In this document: one piece after another, positions 16,673 through 24,176 of the stretch | Layout of the letters: every line of letters starts with the position of its first letter | Position numbering within the stretch: the first letter of the stretch is position 1 | NCBI GenBank assembly: GCA_902766365.1 | Contig: CACXDC010000204.1 | Span: 1 to 34,866 of the forward strand | Direction of reading: 5' to 3' | DNA from: an uncultured Lachnospiraceae bacterium | GTDB taxonomy: Bacteria > Bacillota > Clostridia > Lachnospirales > Lachnospiraceae | Length of the DNA: 34,866 nucleotides | The notes under the pieces: generated by a model | The model's input: only the letters and a program-made list of their open reading frames with translations | Database searches by the model: none | What the model was told of the DNA's origin: nothing | Translations under genes and position numbers: made by a program

Positions 16673-19339
16673 GCTGGCGTTCCTTTTTTCTTCCAGAATC
16701 CCTCTGGTCTGTTCCTTCTGTCTTTCCACATCCACCTGCAGATCACGGGAGGATAAAAGCCGGCAGCCTTCTCCCCTGATGATGATCTGTTCAAGTCCGT
16801 CAGAAGTTGCCACTGTGATCTGGTACTTCTTACTGTTATCGTGTGCAAAGCGCTCGATATAACGGTCTGCTGTTTCTGCCTCCTTCGTATATACCACGAA
16901 AATATTGTGATAGGCGTAGGCTTCCTCCGGATGTCCTTTTAACCGGTAGGCATCAAACACGACGATCAGCTTACATCCCTTCATGGCCTGATAATCACAG
17001 AGAATATCAAGAAGCCGTCCTCTGGCACCATCCAGTGTCACTTTGGACAGGGCATTCAGCTCCTCCCAGGCAAAGATCACATTGTAGCCATCCACCAGCA
17101 GATATTCTTCCTTCTTTGGCTGCCCCTGATAGACTCTCGTCGTGGCCTGTCTGGTTTCCGCACCGCTCCTTCTCTGTCTCTGCCAGCCTTCCTTCTTTTT
17201 CTCTGCGCCTCTGCCGGCCCCTGTCGCCTGCTGCAGGATCGCATCGATTTCATCCGTTCCAAGGAAGTATTCCCCACCGGATGCGCTCCGGTCTTCTTCC
17301 CGTTTTCTGGCAGCTTCCTTCCGCTTCTCCAGTTCCTCCTGGAAAGCACTCTCCTCTATCGCCTTCCGGTCGCCGGCAAAGCAGCTCTCCACGTGCATGT
17401 AGTCCTTCACCTGATTCCATGGTACCACAAATCCTGCTCCATGGGCACAGAATACTGAACTGGTCGGGTTCCGGAGGTCCGCCTCCGGATCATAATGCCG
17501 CTCCTCAATGACCTCATCTGCATTGTGACAGGGCATATAGCCTTTCAGTCTGACCGTCAGATTTCCCTGCCCTCTCGTATAGGCATATACTTCCTTCTGA
17601 TAATCACGCATGGTCTCTACCGGAGCACAGCCTGTCAGTACGCAGCGTCCTTCTGCTCTTTCTGCCAGCGTAAAGTCAGCAAAAAGCTTTTCCATATCCG
17701 TCATGGCCCGTCCCGTCATTTCCTCCGGGATCTCCAGCCGGAATTCATAATAAGGCTCCAGAAGCACACTCATCGCCTCCATCAGGCCCTGTCTGACTGC
17801 CCGGTAAGTCGCCTTCCGGAAATCACCGCCCTCTGTATGCTTCTGATGCGCCCTGCCAGAGACCAGTGTGATCTTCATATCTGTGATCGCAGAACCTGTC
17901 AGGACACCTCTGTGCTGCTTTTCCTCCAGATGAGTCAGGGTCAGTCTCTGCCAGTTCCTGGCAAGGATATCCTCGCTGCAGTCCGCTGCAAACTGCAGAC
18001 CGCTTCCCGGCTCTCCGGGCTCCAGCAGGAGATGTACCTCCGCATAATGCCGCAGGGGTTCAAAATGCCCTACTCCCTCTACCGTATCAGCGATCGTTTC
18101 CTTATATACGATCCTGCCTTTTCCAAAGGCAACCTCAAGTCCGAACCGTTCATGGATCAGTACCTTCAGGATCTCCATCTGCACCTCACCCATGACATGC
18201 ACATGGATCTCCTTAAGTTCCTCTTCCCAGGTAAAGGACAGTGCCGGATCCTCTTCCTCCAGTTCCTTCAGCTTTGGCATCACAGACATGGGATCTGTGC
18301 CTTCAGGCAGCAGCAGACAATAACTCAGCACCGGTGTCAGAAGCGGACTTTCCAGATTCTTCTCTGTGCCAAGTCCCTGCCCCGGCATGGTACCAAGCAG
18401 TCCTGTTACCGCACAGACACTGCCTGCCACTGCTTCATTCACTGCTTCAAACCGTTCTCCGGAATAAATCCGAATCTGGTTCACCTTTTCTGTTTTATCC
18501 TCTGCACAGGTAAGCTCCATTTTGGCTTTCAGCGTACCGCCTGTGATCTTCATATGGGTCAGACGGCTGCCCTGACTGTCCCTTGTCACCTTAAATACCC
18601 TTGCTCCAAATGCTTCCGGATAGGACGGCACCGGTGCATAGGCATCAATGGCAGAAAGCAGCTCCTCTATCCCCTGCAGGCGCAGCGCTGAACCAAACAG
18701 ACAGGGAAATACCTTTCTTTCGCTAACCTTTTCCCGGATCTGCTCCTGGCTGATCCTGCCCTCTGCAAGGAAGCTGTTCAGAAGCTCTTCATCACACATG
18801 GCAACTGCTTCCATGGATTCCTGTATGTCCGCTTCTGTACTTTCTGTGGCGGCCACTTTGTTCACAAGGTTCGTGAAATCCACGCAGTTTCCTGGTAACT
18901 GGCTCTGGATCCCTGCCATGATCTTTTCCTGATCTGCTCCTGGCTGATCCATTTTGTTGACAAACAAAAAAACCGGCACCTGATAACTTTCCAGCAGCTT
19001 CCATAAGGTTCTGGTATGGCTCTGTACCCCATCCGCCGCACTGATCAGCAGCACCGCTGCATCCAATACCTGAAGGGTACGCTCCATTTCTGTGGAAAAA
19101 TCTACATGTCCCGGTGTATCCAGTAACGTGATCCGAAGATCTTCATACGTAAAAATCGCCTGCTTGGAAAAGATCGTGATCCCTCTTTCCCTTTCCAGCT
19201 CATAATTGTCAAGAAAGGCATCCTTTTTGTCTACCCGTCCTGCCTTTCTGATCGCGCCTGTAGTGAAAAGCAACGCTTCGGAAAGCGTTGTTTTTCCTGC
19301 ATCTACATGCGCCAGTATTCCCAGTGTTAATTGTTTCAT
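16652..19339 (-). CDS. TetM-like translational GTPase fused to C-terminal NYN (YacP/Rae1-like) nuclease domain
   Basis: A predicted ribosome-binding GTPase of 895 residues, against about 640 for TetM/TetO. G motifs: AHVDAGKTT (10-18), RGIT switch I (52-55), DTPGHVDF (74-81), NKMD (128-131). EF-G-like domains II to V follow to about residue 652. A charged linker with a predicted coiled coil (655-740) joins a NYN/PIN-like domain (745-865) resembling B. subtilis YacP/Rae1, the ribosome-associated A-site mRNA endonuclease. Acidic residues for the active site are present: Asp750 (LLVDGYNV), Asp796 (VVFDAYR), Glu820 and Asp825, Asp847 (ATSDGLEQ). The PVSTP loop that dislodges tetracycline in TetM is replaced by AHQKHTEGG (about 497-505), so simple tetracycline resistance is unlikely. 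It is last in a run with FNT, SH3b and ROK genes (12 nt after ROK). AAGGA precedes the start by 7 nt. Confidence 0.9.
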   Translation of the reverse strand: MKQLTLGILAHVDAGKTTLSEALLFTTGAIRKAGRVDKKDAFLDNYELERERGITIFSKQAIFTYEDLRITLLDTPGHVDFSTEMERTLQVLDAAVLLISAADGVQSHTRTLWKLLESYQVPVFLFVNKMDQPGADQEKIMAGIQSQLPGNCVDFTNLVNKVAATESTEADIQESMEAVAMCDEELLNSFLAEGRISQEQIREKVSERKVFPCLFGSALRLQGIEELLSAIDAYAPVPSYPEAFGARVFKVTRDSQGSRLTHMKITGGTLKAKMELTCAEDKTEKVNQIRIYSGERFEAVNEAVAGSVCAVTGLLGTMPGQGLGTEKNLESPLLTPVLSYCLLLPEGTDPMSVMPKLKELEEEDPALSFTWEEELKEIHVHVMGEVQMEILKVLIHERFGLEVAFGKGRIVYKETIADTVEGVGHFEPLRHYAEVHLLLEPGEPGSGLQFAADCSEDILARNWQRLTLTHLEEKQHRGVLTGSAITDMKITLVSGRAHQKHTEGGDFRKATYRAVRQGLMEAMSVLLEPYYEFRLEIPEEMTGRAMTDMEKLFADFTLAERAEGRCVLTGCAPVETMRDYQKEVYAYTRGQGNLTVRLKGYMPCHNADEVIEERHYDPEADLRNPTSSVFCAHGAGFVVPWNQVKDYMHVESCFAGDRKAIEESAFQEELEKRKEAARKREEDRSASGGEYFLGTDEIDAILQQATGAGRGAEKKKEGWQRQRRSGAETRQATTRVYQGQPKKEEYLLVDGYNVIFAWEELNALSKVTLDGARGRLLDILCDYQAMKGCKLIVVFDAYRLKGHPEEAYAYHNIFVVYTKEAETADRYIERFAHDNSKKYQITVATSDGLEQIIIRGEGCRLLSSRDLQVDVERQKEQTRGILEEKRNASLPAFPE
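16660..16689 (+). terminator. Intrinsic terminator of the GT-C gene, inside the 3' end of the convergent gene
   Basis: Stem GGAACGC (16660-16666) and GCGTTCC (16677-16683) around a 10-nt loop that holds the TAA stop of the GT-C gene, followed by six T residues (16684-16689). On the minus strand the hairpin is not followed by T, so it acts in one direction only. Confidence 0.85.
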
Positions 19340-19351
19340 GTTCGTCCTTTA

Positions 19352-20236
19352 TTAACTGTTCTTTTCTTCAAAGGCTCTTCTGCCAAGCTCAAGCGCTCCC
19401 ATGATCCCCTGATCATCATGAAGGCTGGCAGGTACGATATAATGGTCAATATCTTCCAGCTCTTTTGTCTTGATATAGCCGTTCAGCATTTCCTTTACAT
19501 AGGCTCTGATCCTCGGGAAAAGCTGCTCCTGATGCATTACGCCGCCGCCCAGGATAATAAGCTGGGGAGCCAGTATCAGAATGTAATTGGTCAGTGCCTG
19601 TGCCAGATAATAGGCTTCCAGATCCCAGACCTCATCACGGTCCTGCAGTTCTATTCCCTTCTTCCCCCATCTTTCCTCGATGGCAGGGCCTGCTGCCAGT
19701 CCTTCCAGACAGGTCTTGTGATAAGGACACTTACCTTCATAGTGGTCATCTTCTCTCTTATGCATCAGGATATGTCCTGCTTCCGGATGCAGCATACCAT
19801 GAAGGAGCTTTCCTTCTGTATAAACACCGGCACCAATACCGGTTCCTACTGTCAGATAAATGATGTTCTTCTTGCCCTTTGCCTGGCCAAAGGTTACTTC
19901 ACCAAGTGCAGAACCATTTACGTCCGTATCAAACCCAACCGGACAGCAAAGGCATTCTTCAAAAGCCCCGACGATATTGTAATCTTTCCACGCAAGCTTG
20001 GGTGTGCTTGTGATGTACCCGTAAGTCGGGGAATCCTTATCCGGATCGATCGGTCCAAAGCAGCCGATTCCCAGTGCTTCTATCTTTCTTGCCTTAAACC
20101 ACTGGATCATTTCCGGCATGGTAGTTTCCGGCGTTTTGGTCGGAATTGAAATCTGTTCCAGGATCTCTCCCTTTTCATTCCCTACTGCGCAGACCATTTT
20201 GGTCCCGCCTGCTTCCAGTGCTCCAATTCTCATCAT
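19352..20236 (-). CDS. ROK family fructokinase-like sugar kinase
   Basis: A cytoplasmic sugar kinase of 294 residues, closest in pattern to the YdhR/GmuE fructokinases. The N-terminal phosphate-binding motif is GALEAGGTK, the catalytic aspartate lies in GFDTDVNGSALGE, and TVGTGIGAGVY binds nucleotide. The ROK zinc site is visible as an upstream His (PEAGHILMH) and CPYHKTCLEGLAAGPAIEERWG. It phosphorylates fructose (or a related hexose such as mannose) with ATP; the exact sugar is inferred. GGAGG lies 4 nt before the first ATG and 7 nt before a second ATG directly after it, so translation may start at 20233. It is preceded by the SH3b membrane protein gene (23-nt gap) and followed by the fusion GTPase. 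Confidence 0.9.
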   Translation of the reverse strand: MMRIGALEAGGTKMVCAVGNEKGEILEQISIPTKTPETTMPEMIQWFKARKIEALGIGCFGPIDPDKDSPTYGYITSTPKLAWKDYNIVGAFEECLCCPVGFDTDVNGSALGEVTFGQAKGKKNIIYLTVGTGIGAGVYTEGKLLHGMLHPEAGHILMHKREDDHYEGKCPYHKTCLEGLAAGPAIEERWGKKGIELQDRDEVWDLEAYYLAQALTNYILILAPQLIILGGGVMHQEQLFPRIRAYVKEMLNGYIKTKELEDIDHYIVPASLHDDQGIMGALELGRRAFEEKNS

Positions 20237-20259
20237 TTACCCTCCCGTATCACACTTTT

Positions 20260-21225
20260 TTATTCATCCTTGCTGTTATTTTTCTTCAGCCTTTCAAGCT
20301 CTTCCTGTAACTCCTGCAGCTTATCCATCGCCTTCTGCAGATCGCCGGAAGATGCCTTCTCTTCTTCTTTTTTCCTTTCGAGTTCTTCCTCTTCCTGCTT
20401 TTTCTTCAGATAACCGGTCACACATTCTGGCTGCGCTACCGGCTCATCCTCAAAATATTTGGGATCGATATGAAGCTGATAGTCTTCTTCCCGAAGGACA
20501 TAAGGCTCACTCTTTGCCTGTTTCTGAGCGGGTGATCCTGAAACTGTGCTGTCTCCGGTATCCTCTTCCCCGTCATCCTCTATTTCCTCTTCATCCTCTT
20601 CGTAATCGTCATCATCCCCGGCGTCATCTTCGTATTCGTCGTCACCGGTATCATCCCCGTATTCGTCGTCATCCTCGCCTTCGTAATCTTCCTCTTCCTC
20701 ATAATCATCATCTTCGTCGTCGCTGTCATCCTCATCATCCATCTGACGCATGCTCCGGATCGTAAGGAAGATCATAATGATGATCACAATGATAATAAAG
20801 ACAAGGGCAACTAACTTAAGTGCACTGAAACCGCCTTCTTCCTCCGGTGGTTCCCCGGGTGTTGTGTCATCTCCATCCTGGGGATTGTTATCAGCCGGTA
20901 GCTCTGTCTGCTGGACAGACATGTATTTGCCGTAAATATAGCCTTCCTGTCCCTGATAGGTTACTCTGTACCATCCATCTGCAGTCTCTCCGGTAACAAG
21001 GATCGTCTCTCCCACCCTGACTGTCCCGATCTTGTCATAATCAGTGCTCGGTCCCTTTCGTACATTTACATCACTCGTGATCTCACCCTGGGCAGAAAGC
21101 TCCGTGACCTGAAACTCTCCCTCTGCATGTACAGTCATCGGAAAAAGCAGGAAAAGTACTGCCAGAAATGCTGCCAGTACTGTCCCTATTATTTGTCCCC
21201 TCATCTGCAAATCCGTTTTCTTCAT
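20260..21225 (-). CDS. Membrane protein: extracellular SH3b domain, one TM, long acidic cytoplasmic tract, coiled coil
   Basis: A 321-residue single-pass protein of unusual layout. Signal sequence 1-35; bacterial SH3 (SH3_3) domain about 42-105, with the typical VNVRKGPSTDYDKIGTVRVGE and GWYRVTYQGQEGYIYGKYM; a Pro/Glu linker; membrane segment about 133-157; then a tract (about 161-225) in which roughly 47 of 65 residues are Asp or Glu, with regular Tyr; then a Lys/Glu-rich coiled coil (281-318). SH3b domains usually bind cell-wall peptides, so this protein may link the wall to a cytoplasmic partner of basic charge (inference). GGAGGA lies 7 nt before the ATG. It lies between the FNT and ROK genes. 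No named family is recognised for the whole protein. Confidence 0.85.
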   Translation of the reverse strand: MKKTDLQMRGQIIGTVLAAFLAVLFLLFPMTVHAEGEFQVTELSAQGEITSDVNVRKGPSTDYDKIGTVRVGETILVTGETADGWYRVTYQGQEGYIYGKYMSVQQTELPADNNPQDGDDTTPGEPPEEEGGFSALKLVALVFIIIVIIIMIFLTIRSMRQMDDEDDSDDEDDDYEEEEDYEGEDDDEYGDDTGDDEYEDDAGDDDDYEEDEEEIEDDGEEDTGDSTVSGSPAQKQAKSEPYVLREEDYQLHIDPKYFEDEPVAQPECVTGYLKKKQEEEELERKKEEEKASSGDLQKAMDKLQELQEELERLKKNNSKDE

Positions 21226-21248
21226 CGCATTATCCTCCAGCCGGATTC

Positions 21249-22082
21249 TTACCTGCCCTCTTTATTAACATACCAAAGAGGAAGACCAAGTGTTACCATT
21301 CCTCCGATCATATTTCCAATCGTTACCGGAAGCAGGTTCTTTAAAAGGAAAGAGCCCACGTTCAAAGCAGCAAGCTGGTCTGCCGTATATCCATACTGCT
21401 CCATAGCCACCTGCACGTAAGCCGGATTCAGCTTGCAGAGAAGTCCTGCTGTGATGTAATACATATTGGCAACGCAGTGTTCAAAACCACAGACAACAAA
21501 CAGCATGATAACGAAAAAGGAAACGAACAGTTTTCCTACGATGTCTTTGGAGCAGATTGCCATCAGTACGGCTACACATACCAGGATATTACACAGAATA
21601 CCGGATACCAGTGCCGTACCAAAGGAAAGGCCTGTCTTGCCGACAGCCACCTTGATCGTATAGGCACCAAGCAGATTGGCTGAATAACCAAGCTGTCCGC
21701 TGAAATAAACACCAAGTGCCAGAAGGGCTGCGCCCACAAAGTTTCCAAGATAAATAAAGATCAGTTCCTTGATCATCTGCCCCATGGTATTCTTCTTCTC
21801 CACAGTCGCCACGATCATCAGGCAGTCACCGGTAAACAGCTCTGCGCCTGTCAGAATGACCATCATCAGACCAACTGGGAATACCACACCGGCTACCAGT
21901 CTGGCAAGTCCTACATTGCCGATCGCATGGCATGCCACGCTACTGCCTGCCGCACCCATGGCGATCATCATGCCTGCCAGCATGGCTTTGATAAACAGCT
22001 TGTCAAAGGGTGTCTTTATTTTGCCGTCACAGGAAGCACTGTATCTCTGCACGGCTTCCTTGATTGATAAAAAGTTATCCAT
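21249..22082 (-). CDS. Formate/nitrite transporter (FNT) family channel
   Basis: A pentameric membrane channel for small monocarboxylates or nitrite; 277 residues from the chosen start, with six membrane segments. FNT signatures are present: ILTGAELFTGD at the end of the third segment, SGILCNILVCVAVLMA in the fifth, and GFEHCVANMYYI containing the central gating histidine. Formate is the likely substrate in a fermenting Clostridia cell, but the nitrite or hydrosulfide subtype cannot be excluded. The ATG at 22080-22082 was chosen over one 12 nt upstream because GGAG lies 6 nt before it and the upstream ATG has no site. It has its own promoter and heads the FNT, SH3b, ROK, GTPase-nuclease run. 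Confidence 0.9.
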   Translation of the reverse strand: MDNFLSIKEAVQRYSASCDGKIKTPFDKLFIKAMLAGMMIAMGAAGSSVACHAIGNVGLARLVAGVVFPVGLMMVILTGAELFTGDCLMIVATVEKKNTMGQMIKELIFIYLGNFVGAALLALGVYFSGQLGYSANLLGAYTIKVAVGKTGLSFGTALVSGILCNILVCVAVLMAICSKDIVGKLFVSFFVIMLFVVCGFEHCVANMYYITAGLLCKLNPAYVQVAMEQYGYTADQLAALNVGSFLLKNLLPVTIGNMIGGMVTLGLPLWYVNKEGR

Positions 22083-22143
22083 TATGTTCTCCATTCCGGA
22101 ATGCTTTCTTTTCTCTTTTGCATTCTCTGCTCATACGTTTCTT

Positions 22144-22172
22144 ATTATAATGGATAATTGCGTTTTTGTCTA
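22144..22172 (-). promoter_or_regulatory. Promoter of the FNT-SH3b-ROK-GTPase run
   Basis: Minus strand: TAGACA (complement of 22167-22172), 17-nt spacer, perfect TATAAT (complement of 22144-22149), about 62 nt before the FNT start. Confidence 0.78.
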
Positions 22173-22217
22173 ATCGTACAGCGGAAAAGACTTAAAAAAC
22201 GTGAAAACCGGTATAAG

Positions 22218-22266
22218 AAAAAAGTGAGCTGCCATCGGTAAAATATCTGCCAAAATGACAACTCAC
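22218..22266 (-). terminator. Intrinsic terminator after the aldolase/YkgJ pair
   Basis: Minus strand: a 12-bp stem with two G-U wobbles (arms 22255-22266 and 22224-22235) around a 19-nt loop, followed by six T residues (22223-22218). It lies 17 nt after the stop of the YkgJ gene. Confidence 0.85.
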
Positions 22267-22282
22267 TACTTATTCAAAATTG

Positions 22283-22939
22283 TCAGAGTACTGCTTCTGC
22301 CTCTGAAAGCCTTGCATAAAACGCTTCGTAAAATCCCTCTCCATAAGGCTTCTGGAAGAACTGCTGCAGCAGGAAAAGATTGATCTTCTTTGGGATCTCC
22401 TCATTCTCTGCCTCTGAAAGCTTTCTTTCTGTGCCCTTCAGGAAAAAGTGCCAGTCCTTTACAAACTGCTCATACCTTGCCAGCTCCGGGATCCCCAGCC
22501 ACTTTTTCAGTTTGACCTTGGTCTTGTTTGGATAGGGGCATTCATGCACCTGCAGGAAATATCGGAAATCTCCGTTTTCATAGATCCTTCCCATAGGAAA
22601 CATCCGGCAGAATCCGGGACGGAAACCATGGATCTGGCAGCGTCCGGCGCTGTCAAGGAAGGTACAGCCGCCCCTGCCGTCCTTCAGCTTCAGGTGAGGC
22701 AGGATCACACCTTCCACAACGGAAAGCTCTATCCTTCCCCCTGCAAGAAGTCCCTGGAAGTCTGTCTGAAGTGCCTGGCAGAGCTGACTGATATCATAGG
22801 GATCTAGAATGATCGTATCCTCCACCACACGGCAGCACTCGGAGCATCCACTGCAGTCATTACAGCCGATCTTCACCATATCTGCCGAAGTATAAAGCCT
22901 TCCGTCTGATACTTCCTGTAAATCGATCTCCCGTTCCAT
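22283..22939 (-). CDS. YkgJ family cysteine-cluster protein
   Basis: A 218-residue cytoplasmic protein of the YkgJ/DUF-type zinc or iron-sulfur cluster family; the molecular role is unknown. The Cys cluster is C26-x2-C29-x2-C32-x2-CC(35,36), followed by GGCTFLDSAGRCQIHGFRPGFCRMFP, the family's second metal-binding part (CxFL..xxC..H..RP..CRxFP). The C-terminal third is helical and less conserved. GGAGGAGG lies about 4 nt upstream of the ATG. It follows the aldolase by 14 nt, so both are read from the same promoter, and ends just before a strong terminator. Confidence 0.88.
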   Translation of the reverse strand: MEREIDLQEVSDGRLYTSADMVKIGCNDCSGCSECCRVVEDTIILDPYDISQLCQALQTDFQGLLAGGRIELSVVEGVILPHLKLKDGRGGCTFLDSAGRCQIHGFRPGFCRMFPMGRIYENGDFRYFLQVHECPYPNKTKVKLKKWLGIPELARYEQFVKDWHFFLKGTERKLSEAENEEIPKKINLFLLQQFFQKPYGEGFYEAFYARLSEAEAVL

Positions 22940-22953
22940 GATCCTCCTCCGGA

Positions 22954-23937
22954 TTACAGGGTATTATCGATCAGTTCCTGATAAAACATGGCGTAATCCG
23001 TTCTTTTTTCTTTTTCAAACTGAATGGCAGAAGAAGGATGACTGTTCATGATCCCTGTCAGAAGGTATGGCAGATCAAAACCCCAGACAGCGCCCTCTTC
23101 TTTCAGCTTCAGCATATGCTTTTCCACAAAACTCATAATAGCAATCTTATTATACTTCGGATTGCGCAAAAAACTCAACAATAATTCCATGTAACAGTTA
23201 CCGGCACCGCGTCCCATGCCGCTCACGGTAGCATCCAGATAGCTGACACCTCTTGACAGTGCCTCTATCGTATTGGCAAAGGCAAGCTGCTGGTTATTAT
23301 GCGCATGGATACCGATCTTCTTATTGTATTTGGCTGCCACGTTCAGATACTTGTCACTGAGACGCTCGATCTGCTCCGGGTAGAATGCGCCAAAGCTGTC
23401 TACCAGATAGATCACATCTGCACTGCTCTGTGCCAGCAGTTCAAGTCCTGCATCCAGTTCCTCATCACTGACTTTGGATACTGCCATAATATTGACTGTC
23501 GTCTCATAACCCTTTTTCTTCGCATCCTCCAGCATTTCAATCGCTGCCGGGATCGTATTGATATAAGTAGCCACACGGATCAGGTCGATCACGCTGTCCT
23601 TTTTATTCAGAATGTCCTTCTTGTAATCGGTTCTTCCCACATCTGCCATGACTGACAGCTTCATATCGGTCTTATTGTCACCAACGATATCCCTGATATC
23701 TTTTTCCTTACAGAATTTCCATTTTCCAAACTTCTGCGGATCAAAAATCTCACTGGATGCCTTATAGCCAAACTCCATATAATCTACGCCTGCCTTGATA
23801 TTGGCAAGGTAAAGATCCTTTACGAATTCATCCGTAAATGCAAAGTTATTGACTAATCCTCCATCTCTCATGGTGCAGTCGAGCACCTTGATATCCGGTC
23901 TGTAGGATACCAGTGATCCCTGTCTCTGTCGACTCAT
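22954..23937 (-). CDS. HMGL-like aldolase catalytic domain protein
   Basis: A TIM-barrel enzyme of the DRE-metallolyase type (HMG-CoA lyase, isopropylmalate synthase, 4-hydroxy-2-oxovalerate aldolase group); 327 residues. The DRE motif is VLDCTMRDGGLVNN (Asp20, Arg24, Asp25), the metal-binding HxHN motif is GIHAHNNQQLAFANTIEA, and the glycine loop is VSGMGRGAGN. The barrel is almost the whole protein; the regulatory or DmpG-type communication domain is missing. The reaction is therefore probably retro-aldol or Claisen-type on a keto acid, with unknown substrate. The start has AGGAGG 7 nt upstream. It is preceded by a promoter and a perfect 21-nt palindrome at 24029-24049 that looks like a repressor site. 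It may be part of a glycan or secondary pathway. Confidence 0.82.
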   Translation of the reverse strand: MSRQRQGSLVSYRPDIKVLDCTMRDGGLVNNFAFTDEFVKDLYLANIKAGVDYMEFGYKASSEIFDPQKFGKWKFCKEKDIRDIVGDNKTDMKLSVMADVGRTDYKKDILNKKDSVIDLIRVATYINTIPAAIEMLEDAKKKGYETTVNIMAVSKVSDEELDAGLELLAQSSADVIYLVDSFGAFYPEQIERLSDKYLNVAAKYNKKIGIHAHNNQQLAFANTIEALSRGVSYLDATVSGMGRGAGNCYMELLLSFLRNPKYNKIAIMSFVEKHMLKLKEEGAVWGFDLPYLLTGIMNSHPSSAIQFEKEKRTDYAMFYQELIDNTL

Positions 23938-24028
23938 TTTTGATTCCTCCTGTGTTGTCTGCCCGGCCTGTCCTTATTCCCTGTTCTTTTTCTTAGTATT
24001 TTCTTTTATTGCGCCGGTATTTTAGTGC

Positions 24029-24049
24029 TTTAAAGCGTTACGCTTTAAA
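24029..24049. promoter_or_regulatory. Perfect operator-like palindrome at the aldolase transcription start
   Basis: TTTAAAGCGT-T-ACGCTTTAAA: 10-bp perfect arms around one base. It lies just downstream of the -10 at 24058-24063, covering the expected start of transcription, the usual place for a repressor operator. The cognate regulator is not in the window. Confidence 0.65.
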
Positions 24050-24057
24050 CTGTAGAT

Positions 24058-24086
24058 ATTATGCCATAAAAGAAAGAAAAACGCAA
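24058..24086 (-). promoter_or_regulatory. Promoter of the aldolase/YkgJ pair
   Basis: Minus strand: TTGCGT (complement of 24081-24086), 17-nt spacer, CATAAT (complement of 24058-24063) with TGG before it (extended -10). The -35 overlaps the 3' arm of the upstream terminator. Confidence 0.6.
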
Positions 24087-24104
24087 CAGAAATTCTGCTG
24101 CGTT
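24077..24104 (-). terminator. Intrinsic terminator of the O-acetylhomoserine sulfhydrylase operon
   Basis: Minus strand: a 10-bp stem with one G-U wobble (arms 24095-24104 and 24080-24089), AATTT loop, then a T-run. It lies about 70 nt after the stop of the sulfhydrylase gene. Confidence 0.85.
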
Positions 24105-24146
24105 TCTTATTTCTTTCATTTCCTTTTTCCAATCCATTTCTTGCTT

Positions 24147-24176
24147 CTGAGAATGCCTTTTCCGGGCTTTTCTCAG
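24147..24176 (-). other. Hairpin spanning the stop codon of the sulfhydrylase gene
   Basis: CTGAGAA (minus strand) pairs with TTCTCAG, with an inner GCC/GGC stem. The TGA stop codon lies within the left arm. No T-run follows, so it may protect the message rather than end it; the true terminator is 43 nt further on. Confidence 0.5.

Noticed and set aside
17495..18691. 398-codon plus-strand open frame inside the fusion GTPase gene
   Set aside because: It is antisense to a complete GTPase with intact motifs, has no ribosome site, and its protein is Cys/His/Leu-rich without domains. It reflects codon bias on the other strand.
16652..19339. Plain tetracycline resistance gene (tet(M)/tet(W))
   Set aside because: The protein is about 250 residues longer, lacks the PVSTP loop and carries a nuclease-like domain; resistance cannot be claimed from the sequence.
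22083..22282. tRNA or small structured RNA in the 200-nt FNT upstream gap
   Set aside because: Only a terminator and a promoter could be seen; no cloverleaf or conserved RNA core.
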